64,000 bases of DNA from Adiantum capillus-veneris (Eukaryota; Streptophyta; Polypodiopsida; Polypodiales; Pteridaceae), in assembly GCA_014529385.2 (NCBI GenBank), contig CM043963.1:100309412-100373411 (forward strand). Direction: 5' to 3'. Both the position numbers and the translations under genes were made by a program. This document shows, piece after piece, positions 1-10,880 of the stretch. Positions within the stretch are counted from its first letter, which is position 1. Every line of letters begins with the position of its first letter. The notes beneath the pieces are model-generated. The model saw nothing but the letters and a program-made list of their open reading frames with translations. It was not told the origin of the DNA and did no database searches.

Positions 1-870
1 GGGAGCAAATGTCAAATTTCATGAAAAGTGGTTCGGGGACCCCATTATAAGAATTTTTCACTTCATTTTAAGCTCATTTCCACTATTGACCTTTGAGAGA
101 GAGCTCCTGCCACCTAGAGCGAGCGGAACTTCCAGTAGCTTCTACATGCGCATGACTACCCGACGCGCATGTTTGTCGTTTTGTCGTGAAAACTAGCGTA
201 GAGTTCACACAGAAAGCGGGCAATAGAGACCTACAAGTAGAAGTGGCCACTTAACGGCTAACCCAGAAGCACTGAGACTTCATCGGCAGCTTACCCTAGC
301 ATATGAGACCAGTCTTGGATGCCCAAAGGCAGTAGAAAACCATCGAGAAAAACCCTAATTTCTAGAGCCCTGCAAGAGGCCACCAAATGGGAAATCGGCG
401 GAGAGGCGCCCAAATGCTATCAAAATTCATGGGTAGGAGCATCTCAACATGCTCGACAAGTCTATGTAACCCACATGACCAAAAGGTGACCCGACGCGGC
501 ACTAAACTTCAGAAACGGCATCAGACACACAAAGCGTCAAATAGCTGTCACGGCCAAACGCATGTCCGTTTGCCACCAAACTTCATGAGCGGCTTTCCTA
601 GACCATCAACAACCAAGTCCTATGGTGGTAGACCACCACAAGTCATCGAAGACATGTAAATGCATCCACAGGTGCTTCTAGAGCGACAAATTGCCAAACG
701 GAGCTCCGGTAAAGCCAAAGTCGACAAAAACCATACGGCAAGGATCCCCAAGGGATCGGGAAGCTATGGAGACCAGCATCAAGAAATTTCATCGCTGAAA
801 AGCACACCAAAAGGGACTCAGGGGGACTAAGGGCAGGCACTAGTAGCACCTTCAGTAAAATTTCATCAAG

Positions 871-1729
871 AGACATCCTACGTGTAGGATGTCTCAAGGC
901 CATTTCTGGGCACCAACCCCAACATCTCTCATCACACAAAGTTTCTGAATAGCCTTTACATGCTAGCCACCAAGTTTCATCACATTTGGACAAAAATTGA
1001 CCTCATATGCACCAAAAAACGCAAAGTTAGGGCATAGAGGCAATAATGGACCATAGACCTACCAAAACTTGTCCAAATCACATGAAACTTGCAAAATACA
1101 TTCATGGGCACATTGACAACCAATCTATGTGGTCACATGCAAAAAATGTTGAAATAGACATCCTACGCGTAGGATGTCTAAATGCATTTTTGTCCTACAG
1201 AGGGTGTTTTTCAATTCTAGATCTATTCATATCACCTTCAAGAGCACATATATCAAGTTTCAAGACATTCTAATCATTTTTGACCCCCAACACCTCCAAG
1301 ATACACCTTTTGAGCCCAAAAACACTACACATGGTCTTACCAACACCAATTCTTGTCCAAATCAAAATCCAAGAGCCAAGAGCTACCCACATAACAAATC
1401 TCAAGCTATTTTGATGAAATAGACATCCTACGCGTAGGATGTCTCCAGCATGAGTTTGACCTTCTGTGCAAGAAATGACATCATGGAAGCCATTACCATG
1501 GTGCAAGGAGCCCATATATCAAATTTCAACCCATTTGAATATCATTTGCCACCTATTATGGACATCCTACCCAATTTGTGAGCCTAAAGCCTGAATCTGC
1601 CCAAAAATGCACTTTTTGATGCCCAAACCCAATTCCAATCACATAGCCATGTTCAACAGGTCAAGGACCACCAGCATGCCAAGTTTCACCAAAAACTGAT
1701 GAAAAAGACATCCTACGCGTAGGATGTCT
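871..1729. repeat. Array of 24-bp perfect palindromes in element A spacer
   Basis: Full copies lie at 871-894 (one central mismatch), 1156-1179, 1421-1444 and 1706-1729. A half copy starts at 1561. Each full copy is AGACATCCTACG followed by its exact reverse complement, with an MluI-like ACGCGT centre. Intervals are 285, 265, about 140 and about 145 bp, so the array looks like a 285-bp (or two times about 142-bp) repeat whose flanks have drifted while the palindrome has not. The rest of 1-1894 shows no gene. Confidence 0.9.
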
Positions 1730-1894
1730 AAATGATAAATTTTGGCTAGAATTATACTATGAGCACATGCAGGGTTTCCCAAGTTCCTTTTAAGTTTTAT
1801 TTTCAATTTTCAAGTCATTTGGATAGTCAAAACTCAAGTTCTCAGCTAATATGGAAAAAATGCTAACTTCAGACTATTGAGTGCAATAGGATCT

Positions 1895-3288
1895 ATGGCA
1901 GCCGCAAAATCACCGGCAAAAAAGAAGAGGATGACCATAAAAGATTACTTGGAAGAAGTAGAGCCGTTTGTCATCCCAGAAGGAACTCTGAAGCCAACTA
2001 GCATGTGGATTTAGGAGGATTGCTAGAGTCGAATGATCTGAAGATCTATCAAGGCATGTTCAAAGATACCAAAGGAAATGTAATAGAGCTACCCATGCTA
2101 CCTCGGGAGCTCAATGAGTTTGTTAGAAGCAAGATGGCAGAGTATCTGGAGAAAATAGATCTCCATAACTATTTTGAAGCTGTGCCGGCAGGAATTGACA
2201 TAAAAAGAGTATGGGAGTTTGTGACTACAATCAAAGAAGATGGAGTGGCCAGAGTTACGGATTTGCAGGGCAAGCTAGAAACTGTGATTGTAATCACAGA
2301 GAAAGTAGTGGCAGCTGCACTAGACCTCTCCAACAAAGGGGATAGTGTAATCAAAAGAAGAGATGAAGTCAAGGTGTACACAGAAAAGAAGAGCAACTAC
2401 ACCTTTGAAGACATTGCAAACCCTAAAGTGGCAATCATGAGCCATCTTTACAACCAATATTTCCACATGTGTACAAAGCGGCCACAGAAGTACAGAATGC
2501 CGCCCGGAGCAATTGCCACAACCTTCACCTGGGCAATGCAGAAGAGCAAGCCAAAGGTGATCAACTATGCTGCCTATATCCATGATAATCTGGTGAATAT
2601 GGGCAACAAGAACCCCACCTACATTGTGCCAAGTGAGTTGATCAGGAAAGTGGTTTATGGGGCATTGCACGCCAAGGGAAGATGGCCTGACCCTCCATCA
2701 AGGCTCAAGGAAGATAAAGAGGATGAACCGCCCAAAGCACCCACGGTAGCAACACGTTTGATGCGCCGATTAGAGACCATGCAAGAGGAGCAGCCAGAGT
2801 TGAAGAAGGGAAAGAAGGAATCTGCACAAGTGTCGGTCAAAGAGAAAAAATCACAGAAAGCGGCACGGATAGAGAGGCTAATGGAAAGCTTCAGAGCCAA
2901 AAGAGCCCTCAAGGGAGATTTGAGCGAGCTATGGAAGCCATTACCGGAAGCCATGTCGGGATCATCCAGAAGGGTGCACAGAGATAGATTTGAAGATTAC
3001 ATTAAGAATTTGGAGATCCTAGATGCTACGACAGAAAACATCCCTAACATCCCATTTACAGAAGAAGAAGTGGATGAAGTACGACGACAACTGCTAGAAG
3101 AGCAAGAAGGCCAGGAAAGAGAGCAGAAGACCAAGGCGGACTGGGACTTCAAGAAGAAGCCACCAACTCCACCGTCAAGCTCGAAGTCCAGCCCACTGCC
3201 ATCACCACCTCCTCGTAGCCCTCCAAAAACCCAACACAAGGAGGAGCTAGACAAATCTAAAGATCAAGAAGATTCAAGGCAAGAATAG
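1895..3288 (+). pseudogene. N-terminal part of the downstream (env-position) gene of element A
   Basis: The start chosen is ATG 1895, because the same peptide is conserved in D (about 43345-43200) although D has lost its ATG. The first residues contain SPAKKKR, a plausible nuclear localisation signal, then an acidic TIKDYLEEVEPF segment. A stop and one-base shift near 2009-2020 break the frame, and the open frame resumes at about 2005 and runs 427 codons. Residues about 30-220 form a folded domain containing MLPRELNEFVRSKM, an FEDIANPKV segment and MPPGAIATTFTWAM. It resembles the plant retrotransposon domain usually annotated 'putative plant transposon protein', but I could not confirm this. 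A lysine/glutamate and proline-rich tail follows. It ends at a TAG after which homologous codons continue in frame, so the stop looks secondary. Confidence 0.7.
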
Positions 3289-4167
3289 AGCCAAGAGCAA
3301 GAGCAAAAAGAAGAAGCTAAGCCCAAAGATGAGCAGCCAGAGCCAGATGAAGCGAGGTTTAACACGTTTCTTGATCTACTAGCTGCGGGATATTCAAAAG
3401 AAGAGGCAGCCACAGTCGCATTTGACTTGGCAAGCACAGGGCCCAAAGAACAGATGCAGAGCCTGTGGTTAGTAAAACTAAAAGAGATGGCCATTGATAC
3501 AATGGACCTGCAGCCACCCACCAATGATTCGGATGTGGTGATGACTAAGCTAACCGGGCTTAGGGCACAATCAATGGCCATAGAAAGTGAGATGGCTAAT
3601 CTCAAAGCCAATGAAGTTTTTATCAAATCCGAAGTAGACACACTACAAAGACAGAACCAAGGGCATATAGAGAAAGAAGCAGAGCTGCAAGCCAGTCTGG
3701 CCAAGGCATTGCAAAGATGCTAGGATATGGAAAGAGAAAATCAAGTAATAGCTCAAAGACTACAAGGAGCTGAAGACAAATGCAGAAAACTCAGCAAGTC
3801 ATTGACGGATGCAGAGAGGGAAAGGGACAACCTAACCCTACAACTTGCTGAAGAATCCAAGGAAGTGGAAGCCATGCAAAATGCCAAAGAGAAAGCAGAG
3901 ATAGAGTAGGAGGCTATCCAGGATGAGGTCATCCCTACAACTTGCTGAAGAATCCAAGGAAGTGGAAGCCATGCGGAATGCCAAAGAGAAAGCAGAGATA
4001 GAGTAGGAGGCTAGCCAGGATGAGGTCATCAAGCTCAAAGACCAAAGACCAGATTAAAGTTAAGATCAAACCATCCAACGGCTATGGGCATCTCTTGCCA
4101 GAGTAAGAGTGACTAGCTCGACTCACACCGCTTCAGAGAGTCAGCCTTAGAGAAAAAGCAGAGGCTA
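3289..4167 (+). pseudogene. Coiled-coil middle region of the same element A gene
   Basis: Codons continue in the frame of the upstream part through TAG stops at 3286, 3721 and 3907. The peptides (for example 3427-3723 and 3727-3909) are rich in Glu, Lys, Gln and Leu with heptad-like spacing, typical of a long coiled coil. A 97-bp tandem duplication (3836-4029) adds a frameshift. The frame is regained before the ATG at 4168. Read with the flanking parts, the original protein would have been about 1,100 residues. I see no signal peptide or membrane segment, which argues against a classical envelope protein. Confidence 0.6.
3836..4029 (+). repeat. 97-bp tandem duplication in the coiled-coil region
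   Basis: The segment beginning CCCTACAACTTGCTG at 3836 repeats at 3933 with only a few changes (caaaatgcc versus cggaatgcc, ctatcc versus ctagcc). Because 97 is not a multiple of three it shifts the reading frame. Both copies carry the same TAG, so the stop predates the duplication. Confidence 0.9.
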
Positions 4168-5385
4168 ATGATGGCCGAAGGGTCAATGGTCATGCAGACC
4201 CACATGGAAGAAGAGCACAAAGCAATGCAGAATAAGCTAGAAACCATCAAGATAAATCTTGAAGATAAGGAAAAAATAAATGCCGATCTAAATGACCTAC
4301 TTGTGAATATGGGAGAACAAGATGAAGCAGAAAAGAAGACCTTTCAGAAGCAAATAGAAGAGCTGAGAGGCCAGCAGAAAACAGAAGAACAGTGTAGCAC
4401 AGGGCCAACAACCATGGAAGGAATAGACTTAGAGAATGTGGTAGATCCTGTGGACACACCCATGCAAGAGGAAATCCTTGTAGGACCCTCTCAAGAGCCA
4501 CAAGATCTAACACAAAAAGAAGAAGAGAAGCTGCGAAAGGCCATAGAAGCGAAAATCAGAGACATGGCCAAAGGAGCCTTGGAATGGGAGCAGAGGGTCT
4601 TTAAATCAATGACTATTCAGAAGATAGATGCCAGCAACCTTCGGCGTGAATGGCTACAGTCCTCTCTCCCATATCCTCTGCTAAAGTACGAAGCTGCCAT
4701 AATCAACAAAAGAATCAGAGAGGATCCAACAGTGCCACTGTACAAAGCAGGCATCTCCAAGCCTGAAGGGGTAAAGTTGATAGTCGATTCTCAACCTAGG
4801 TGGAGAAAGGCATGGCTGACAAGGTATCCACAATATCTAATCCATCTGGTAGAGGCACCAAAAGTCATCAGAGATAACCTAAGTTTGTGCCCTCTACCAA
4901 GGATGTGGACGTGGAAGGCCCATGAGCTATTGCAAAGAAGCCAACCTCCTTGGCTAAATTACCCAAAGTTGCCAGGCTTGAAGGTAGGCGAGAGAATAAG
5001 TGTTCAATACATGGTAAAAACCCTAACGGGCACCATCAAATTGTTCACTGGCTCACCTTACCTATCTTGCATTATGATGAGAAATATTTGCAAAACACTT
5101 TTGGCAGTCTTCGAGACGTTCAAACCAGGCCAGGTGACATACAATATCTTATTCTTTCAAGATACATATAGATGTGCATACGATCTGTCTCGTCAGCCTT
5201 CCAAGGAGGTGATTCATGCATTGTATCAAAGGATCATGTTTTTGCCATCCTATCACCTCCAGGCCTTTGAAGAAGTTTTCTACACTGGCTTCTTCACAAT
5301 CAGCACTGACATATTCGGCCCGACACTACTGGCTCAACATGCAAGATATGAGTCATTGCTCAAGATGAGAGAAAGCCTAAGATGA
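4168..5385 (+). CDS. C-terminal domain of the downstream gene of element A
   Basis: An open stretch of 405 codons in the same frame as 2005-3288. It starts with more coiled coil (residues about 1-80), a Gln/Glu-rich linker, then a mostly helical domain (about 110-400) with conserved-looking tryptophans and PRMWTW, KPGQVTYNILFF and LPSYHLQAFEEVFYTGFF segments. I do not recognise the domain. It ends 36 bases before the polypurine tract, so this is the last gene of the element. The start at 4168 is only the first ATG of the open stretch; the protein probably began at 1895 when intact. No transmembrane segment is evident. Confidence 0.6.
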   Translation: MMAEGSMVMQTHMEEEHKAMQNKLETIKINLEDKEKINADLNDLLVNMGEQDEAEKKTFQKQIEELRGQQKTEEQCSTGPTTMEGIDLENVVDPVDTPMQEEILVGPSQEPQDLTQKEEEKLRKAIEAKIRDMAKGALEWEQRVFKSMTIQKIDASNLRREWLQSSLPYPLLKYEAAIINKRIREDPTVPLYKAGISKPEGVKLIVDSQPRWRKAWLTRYPQYLIHLVEAPKVIRDNLSLCPLPRMWTWKAHELLQRSQPPWLNYPKLPGLKVGERISVQYMVKTLTGTIKLFTGSPYLSCIMMRNICKTLLAVFETFKPGQVTYNILFFQDTYRCAYDLSRQPSKEVIHALYQRIMFLPSYHLQAFEEVFYTGFFTISTDIFGPTLLAQHARYESLLKMRESLR

Positions 5386-5421
5386 AGAAGCATCTCAATA
5401 GCCATGTCGGGGACGACATGA

Positions 5422-5437
5422 GCAAGGAGGAGGGGAG
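5422..5437 (+). other. Polypurine tract of element A
   Basis: GCAAGGAGGAGGGGAG lies immediately before the TG that opens the LTR, the expected place for plus-strand priming in reverse transcription. Confidence 0.8.
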
Positions 5438-6363
5438 TGTTAGAAGATGGACACACCCTACAGAAAATGACTGCTTGGCATATTATTATTTTTGTAATTA
5501 TTCATTTATTGAGAAAACCCGACATTTCACATTTGTAAATATTGGGGCTTACAGAAGTTTCCAGATTGTATCCTAGTTTTGACATTTAGATTGAGTAGAT
5601 GGTAAAATTGGAACATTAGGGTTTGAGATTGTAAGGTATTTATACCACTTTTTGACCTTAATGAAAAACCTTTTGTCATTTTAAAAAGTTGGAAGTCTGT
5701 GAGTGAGCGTACTGTGTATGAGAGAGAGTGAGAGCTTCATCTTGATGCTACGCGCGCACTGGTGGTCGAAATTGAGTGCGGAGAAGTACGTGTGTTGCCC
5801 CCGACCAGAGCTACGCACCAATACGTACATTCTATGCGTACGGTCAGGTTTTGCGAGCTCGACCTACAAGCTTCATCTAGTGATTCGGTGAGCATACGTT
5901 ATCCGTTTTTGCATTTCAGCATATCCACACGTTCGTATTGAGTAGAGCTACACATTAGGCACTTTAGATTTTGGAAACCACGACCTCCAAATTTTGGCCA
6001 GACATCCTACGTGATTTTACACCAGATGTTTTGGATTGGGATTTTGGTTCATAGACCTTAAGGAGAGTGACCTATTGGTGTTATTAAGGTCTCCTTCAAG
6101 TTCTGTGGTGTTTCGAGATTGTTTGATGGGTATTCGGCTCTAGAAAGCGTTGTAGGAAGTTTCCTCTTATGCACTCCTGAAGACTGTAGCTTAAACATTG
6201 GGTAGAGAACTCTGTAGGAATTAGTTAGGAGTTGGTCGAGTGTAGGTTGAAACCCTATGCTTGATTCCACACGCCTACGGGTCGAGCTTCGCCCTTAGCT
6301 GACAAATCTTGTTAGGTGAGTTCTCGCTGTGCCGACGTCCATCGCGGCGTATCCGTCCTCTCA
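5438..6363 (+). repeat. 3' LTR of element A (about 926 bp)
   Basis: It begins TGTTAGAAG right after the polypurine tract and ends near CCGTCCTCTCA. The last 180 bases match, by eye, the LTR end of element D beside its primer site, including GGCGTATCCGTCC. Bases 5999-6010 hold a half copy of the palindrome found in the spacer (AGACATCCTACG). The right boundary is uncertain by a few bases because no target duplication is available. Confidence 0.7.
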
Positions 6364-7300
6364 CTCTAGGCATCATGTTTGTTGAAAATTTATCAATACA
6401 ACTCATTATTATGCCCAATAAGAGATAAAAGATAATAAAAAGAAACTAAAAAGAAAAAAACTCTAGCAAAAAAAAAACTTTATACACTATAGTATATACA
6501 CATGAATCCTTAGCATCTTCAAGCTCAAGATCTTGCAATAGTAGGTACACCTATTGCCACTCCCCCCTTCTCAACGTGTCTATGCAAGGTCATGTAATGT
6601 TGCCGTATTCTACCAATGTAGGAGATGCATGGAGTAACAATATGCAATGCAAGATGCAGATACAAACCGAATTGTTCAGTGGCTTTTGCTTGTGAGGCTC
6701 CACCTAGACTATGTGGCCCAAACAAAACCAATTGTAGATTTCATGCTCTTTCCTTGATTTAAGGTGTTGAGTACCGATGGATGTGTTTTCATGGTGTGTT
6801 TCTTCTTTGGTACCCAAGTATACTTTGGCTGTGGAGACGGTCTGGTTTTCCAACCGGTTGCTTTGGTCTTCATTGCCATGTTGTCTTGTCATGTTGGGGT
6901 TGGGGATTTGGTTTGCACACGGAATCCATTTATACCTGGGTTGACTTGTTTTAGGTTTTATCAGTTGTTTGAAATTACTTTTCAAAGTATAGTGCATCAA
7001 GGTTGACGAGATTTTGCAAATGGTTGTTGCTTATTTTTTGGTTGACCATTGGTGGGGTGGTTGGCTTTGGTAACCAGATCTACTTCGGTTTGTTTTCCAT
7101 AATGGATTTCTTCACCCACCATACCTCCCTCATAACTTGACCCGTGGTTTGTCGTACAAGTCTAGGCTGTATTAATAAAATAGATGTGTTGTATTAATGG
7201 GATGTACCTCCAAAATATGATCAGTTTGTGTTAAAGGAGCGACATAAGCGGTTTAGTTAAGTTGAAACTTTAAGGCGTCCTTTTGCCAATCCGGAACTAC
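6364..7300 (-). pseudogene. Degenerate 3' portion of element E
   Basis: Reading leftward from 7300 on the minus strand, the codons VVPDWQKDAL continue directly from the second protease domain of E, interrupted at 23829 by element B. They match the YNVQIDWNAKAVII segment of D. Further on (7000-6704) a Lys/Asn/Gln-rich peptide contains YKWIP, similar in place and composition to the W-[IV]-P-K region of D. The rest is too decayed to annotate, and I see no gene between 6364 and about 6700. Confidence 0.5.
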
Positions 7301-7796
7301 TGAGGCGGTCCGGGGCGAGCAACAAGAGAGGCGACCTCTAAACACCCCCTCAAGGCTCCCGTGCTGCTCAATTGGGGTTGGGGCAACCACAAGCTCAACA
7401 CAACAACAAACCCATAGCCAAACCCAAACAAGATAGAGGCACGACCTAGTTATAGTATGCGAACTAGGATGCAAGAGAGATTTTGTCACAACCAAGAAGA
7501 TGCACCACAAAACACACACAAGCAACCTCACACCAAGACACACACAAAATGGACCAGAGAGAGCTAGAAAAAAGGGAAGAGAGAGAGGAATGGATCTTGT
7601 GTAATATTTTATTTGTGACTTACAAATGGAGATGGCTCGTTATGATGCTATCATAGATCTTGTACATAACTAACTCAATGCTTAGTGAATGTTAAACATT
7701 GCCAACACACTCACGCTGTCTTAGGGTGTGGGAGACCTCTCACCACAATACCCTCTTACAATGGACACAAAATTGGCAATGAAAAACACACTAAAA

Positions 7797-7939
7797 TGTT
7801 GGAGCTATATATGGCTCACTCTACTGAACTTGGTCTCACCTATATATTTGTATCTTGTCCTCAATATGAATCAGTCTTTGGGAGCGTATATGGTGTGTCT
7901 CTTGTCTCGTCTCTCTCTCTTTCTCTTTACATCTCAACA
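7797..7939 (+). repeat. 5' LTR of the copia element
   Basis: The 143-bp repeat begins TGTTGGAGC and ends CTCAACA. It contains a TATATAT stretch near its start. It differs from the 3' copy at three positions by eye. Confidence 0.95.
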
Positions 7940-7957
7940 TGGTATCAGAGCGGTAAC
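7940..7957 (+). other. Primer binding site, initiator tRNA-Met
   Basis: TGGTATCAGAGCGGTAAC starts directly after the LTR. TGGTATCAGAGC is the standard plant copia primer site complementary to the 3' end of initiator tRNA-Met. Confidence 0.95.
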
Positions 7958-8691
7958 GATCACGCGCCAATTCAATTTATGGTGACACAACAGTATGTGT
8001 ATGCGATTCGCATGTAAGATTCAAAATTGCTACAAATTTTATTTTTGAGCGTTGATTCTTGTTAACTGTGGTTGTTTTGTGTTAAGAAGAATTTGATTAG
8101 TGTTTTATGTGGCGTTTATTTCTAATCAATCTAATCGTTGATTACGTTTTCTTGTTGATGACACCCTGAACTTCATCTCAATTTTTCTTGCTGTTCTGCT
8201 CAAAATTTGGAGAAACGGGAAAAGAACAATGGCACTTTTCATCCAAAACTTATTCGTCTCTTCGAGCTCTTCAATTTGAGTTCTAGGTTTGCGTCAATCG
8301 GAGTTCGCAGTAGAAAGTTATGCTGTTTTTACTGCAATTGAGCTTGATGCAGCTTTCTTCGTCCTACTTCTTCGTGAAGCGTCCGCGATCGTTTTTCTTA
8401 TTTTGACGTTAACTTTTTTGAGAAGATTTAGCTGTTTGCTATTCGTATTGTGGCCGTCAATCTTGCGTCTCACACCACTCTATTTTGAGGACTCGTTTAT
8501 TATTAACGTCTCCTTTACCTTGCCTTTTTTGGGTGACGTCTCTCACATATTTGGACGTTCCTTGAGCATCCTTCTTACGTTTATCGTTGACAGAACGTAG
8601 TACTCATATCTCTCTCATTCTCAATTGCGGCCTTCACCATATATGGTGTGCAGATTCTGCGATCTTCTTATACATCTTCTCGCAACAAGAT
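7958..8691 (+). other. Copia untranslated leader
   Basis: A T-rich leader between primer site and gag. The open stretch at 8289-8600 has no recognisable domain and is probably chance. Confidence 0.6.
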
Positions 8692-9546
8692 ATGGCTATA
8701 AATATTCTCGTCAACGGCTTTCCTTCTGGCCAATGTTCTGTTCCTCCTTTCCAAGGTCAAGGATTTCCAGGCTGGAAAGCAAAGATGTTGTTAATTCTTG
8801 AAGGCGATGAACTCTCCGATGTTGTTCTTGGAAATCGTGTTTGTTCGCCTCAGCCTGTTGATACGGATAATGATAACGTGCTTATCATTGAAGGACCTAT
8901 ATTTGAAGATTGGAATGTTGCCTATACGGATTGGCAACGACGTGATAAAGCAGCTCGTCGGTATATTCTTTCTGCTCTTACTGATTCTCTTTTGCTTGAT
9001 ATGTATGATCTGCCTACTTCCCACGACGTATGGAAGTACCTTATTGCAAACTTTCAGAAGAAATCTGTTACAGAAATACTTTATTTGAGAGGGTTGCTTA
9101 ACAAGTTACAATATGAAGTTGGTACTGCCATGACGGGACATATTGAATCTTTCAAATCTATTATTAATAAACTTGCTGCTGCGGGTGATCCTGTTCCACA
9201 AAAGCAACTGATTACACTTCTCCTTGATACGGTGAAGGACTCTTCTTAGGATAACATTGTTACTATTCTATCTAATAAAGATGGTCTTGATTTCGACCAA
9301 GCTTGCATGTCTTTAATTGAATACTCTCAACGTCAAGAATGCCGGAATGCTGGTCACGATACAGCTATGATTTCACAAGAGGAGACCGAGTCACAACAGA
9401 TGGAACGTGCTTTTTAGGCTTGAAGGCGTCCATTTCAACGAGGATACCGCAGAGGTGGCCGTCGCGGTAATATTTTCTCTCGTCTCAAATTTCCTAATAA
9501 GCAATGTTCTTACTGCAACAGAAATGGCCATACTGAAGATGATTGT
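8692..9546 (+). pseudogene. gag: Copia gag
   Basis: Gag forms the particle and packages element RNA. The start at 8692 (MAINILVNGFPSG) is preferred over an upstream in-frame ATG because it matches the usual short gag N-terminus. The body has the plant copia gag pattern: GWKAKMLLILEG, a W-rich TDWQRRDKAARRYI segment, then LRGLLNKLQYEVG. TAG stops at 9247 and 9413 interrupt it, with homologous codons continuing in frame. It ends in a canonical zinc knuckle (C-x2-C-x4-H-x4-C, 9505-9546). The frame is then lost, and pol continues in another frame. Confidence 0.85.
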
Positions 9547-10880
9547 GGGCATGTCAATATGATGAAGAACACGATATTACCACAAAACAACCACGTTTAT
9601 CTAGAGACTCTTCTTCTTCTTCTTGTGAATATTGTGGACGATCTGATCATCTCACTCATATGTGCTATAAGCGTCGATTCGACACAGATCGGAATAGAGC
9701 ATATGCTACTGAACATCGAAACAACATTGTACCAGAAACAAGTTGTGTCCTACGATCAGTTGCTCCAGACAGAATACTTCATGTCCGTGATGGATCACTT
9801 TTTATTGTCGATTCTGGTGCTACAGGAAATATGACATATCAGTCTAAGTGGCTCCATAACTATCATCCATTGCCAGTTCAACGTGTTGTTTATCTTGCTG
9901 ATGATACTACTTGTCAAGTAAAGGGTATTGGAGACTTATATCTTGGTACCTTATCTTTTTCCACTCGAATTTTGCGAGGAGTATTACATGTACCAGATCT
10001 TCAACGTAATCTTCTTTCAGATGCTAGACTTGTTGATCTTGGTCTGTTTGTTGGATTTGATCATACCAAATGCCGAATTGAGAAAGATGGACAGAATATA
10101 GCCACTACTCCTCGAAATGGTAATTTGTTTGAACTCTCTCTCAACGATGCTGTAGCAAATATTGTCACTGCTCCAGGTGATCATGATTACAAAGTATGGC
10201 ATCACCGTTTTGTTCATGCTGATTTCTCAAAACTCCTTGATCTTCAACGTCGTGATCTTGTTCATGGCATGGATCTTAAAGCCTATCCCCATATGGGAAT
10301 TTGTGAATTTAGTGCTCTTGGGAAACACAATCGTAAACTCTTTCCTCTTTCAAATACAACTCATTCTCATGACATATTGGATCTTGTTCATACTGATATA
10401 TGTGGACCTCTACCTTCTTCGATATCACAATATCGCTACTTCATTACTTTCATTGATGATTTCTCAAGGTATACGACTGTATTTCTAATTAGACAAAAAT
10501 CTGAAGCCTTATCCGTTTTCAAACAATTCCACAAGGCTGCGGAACTTCAAACTGGTCGTCGCCTTAAGAAGCTTCGTAGTGACAATGGAGGCCAATATGT
10601 TTCTCGAGAGTTTGTGAGTTACTGTGCTGACAGTGGAATTCATCATGAACACACTATTCCATATTCGCCTCAACAGAACGGTGCTGCTGAACGAAAGAAT
10701 CGCACTATTCTCAATGCTGTAAGATGTATGATGATTCATTCTGGCTTATCTCGTGTTTTCTGGACTGAAGCTACTTTGACAGCAGCATTTATTCAGAATC
10801 ATCTTCCTACTATTGCACCCTCTGGTAAGATACCCATCACAGCATGGACAGGTGACATTCCTTCTGTATCTCATTTTTGA
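9543..10880 (+). pseudogene. pol: Copia protease and integrase
   Basis: This 445-codon open stretch begins with a second knuckle (CEYCGRSDHLTHMC). The aspartic protease active site follows (VDSGATGNM, about 9810), then the GAG-pre-integrase domain (KVWHHRFVHAD), and the integrase core with HTDICGP, RSDNGGQ and AAERKN. The second Asp and the Glu are separated by 35 residues, the classical D35E spacing. The protein would cleave the polyprotein and insert cDNA. It ends at a TGA (10878) after which conserved integrase codons (FGCIAYIHVPKETRTKL) go on in the same frame, so the stop is a lesion. Confidence 0.9.

Larger units (their letters stand above)
1..6363 (+). mobile_element. Element A: 3' part of a Ty3-type LTR retrotransposon
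   Basis: The window opens inside the spacer that precedes the last gene of this element, so gag and pol are off the left edge. What is present is a spacer with a repeated palindrome, a large decayed gene, a polypurine tract and one LTR. The assignment rests on homology to element D: bases 1-3200 match the reverse complement of about 45330-42010, and the LTR end (about 6180-6363) matches D's LTR end beside its primer site (57562-57728). No flanking duplication can be tested because the left end is missing. Confidence 0.8.

Noticed and set aside
871-1729. CRISPR array, from evenly spaced short palindromic repeats
   Set aside because: Plant nuclear context; spacers are 100-270 bp and related to each other, and no cas genes occur.
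2169-3254. Minus-strand frames opposite the element A gene
   Set aside because: They are Ser/Leu-rich shadows of the purine-rich coding strand.
1-6363. Envelope protein encoded by the downstream gene of element A
   Set aside because: No signal peptide, transmembrane segment or cysteine pattern; the protein is coiled-coil with a basic N-terminal signal.
6764-7006. 80-codon plus-strand frame as a membrane protein
   Set aside because: It is antisense to the degenerate tail of element E, and hydrophobicity comes from T-rich sequence.
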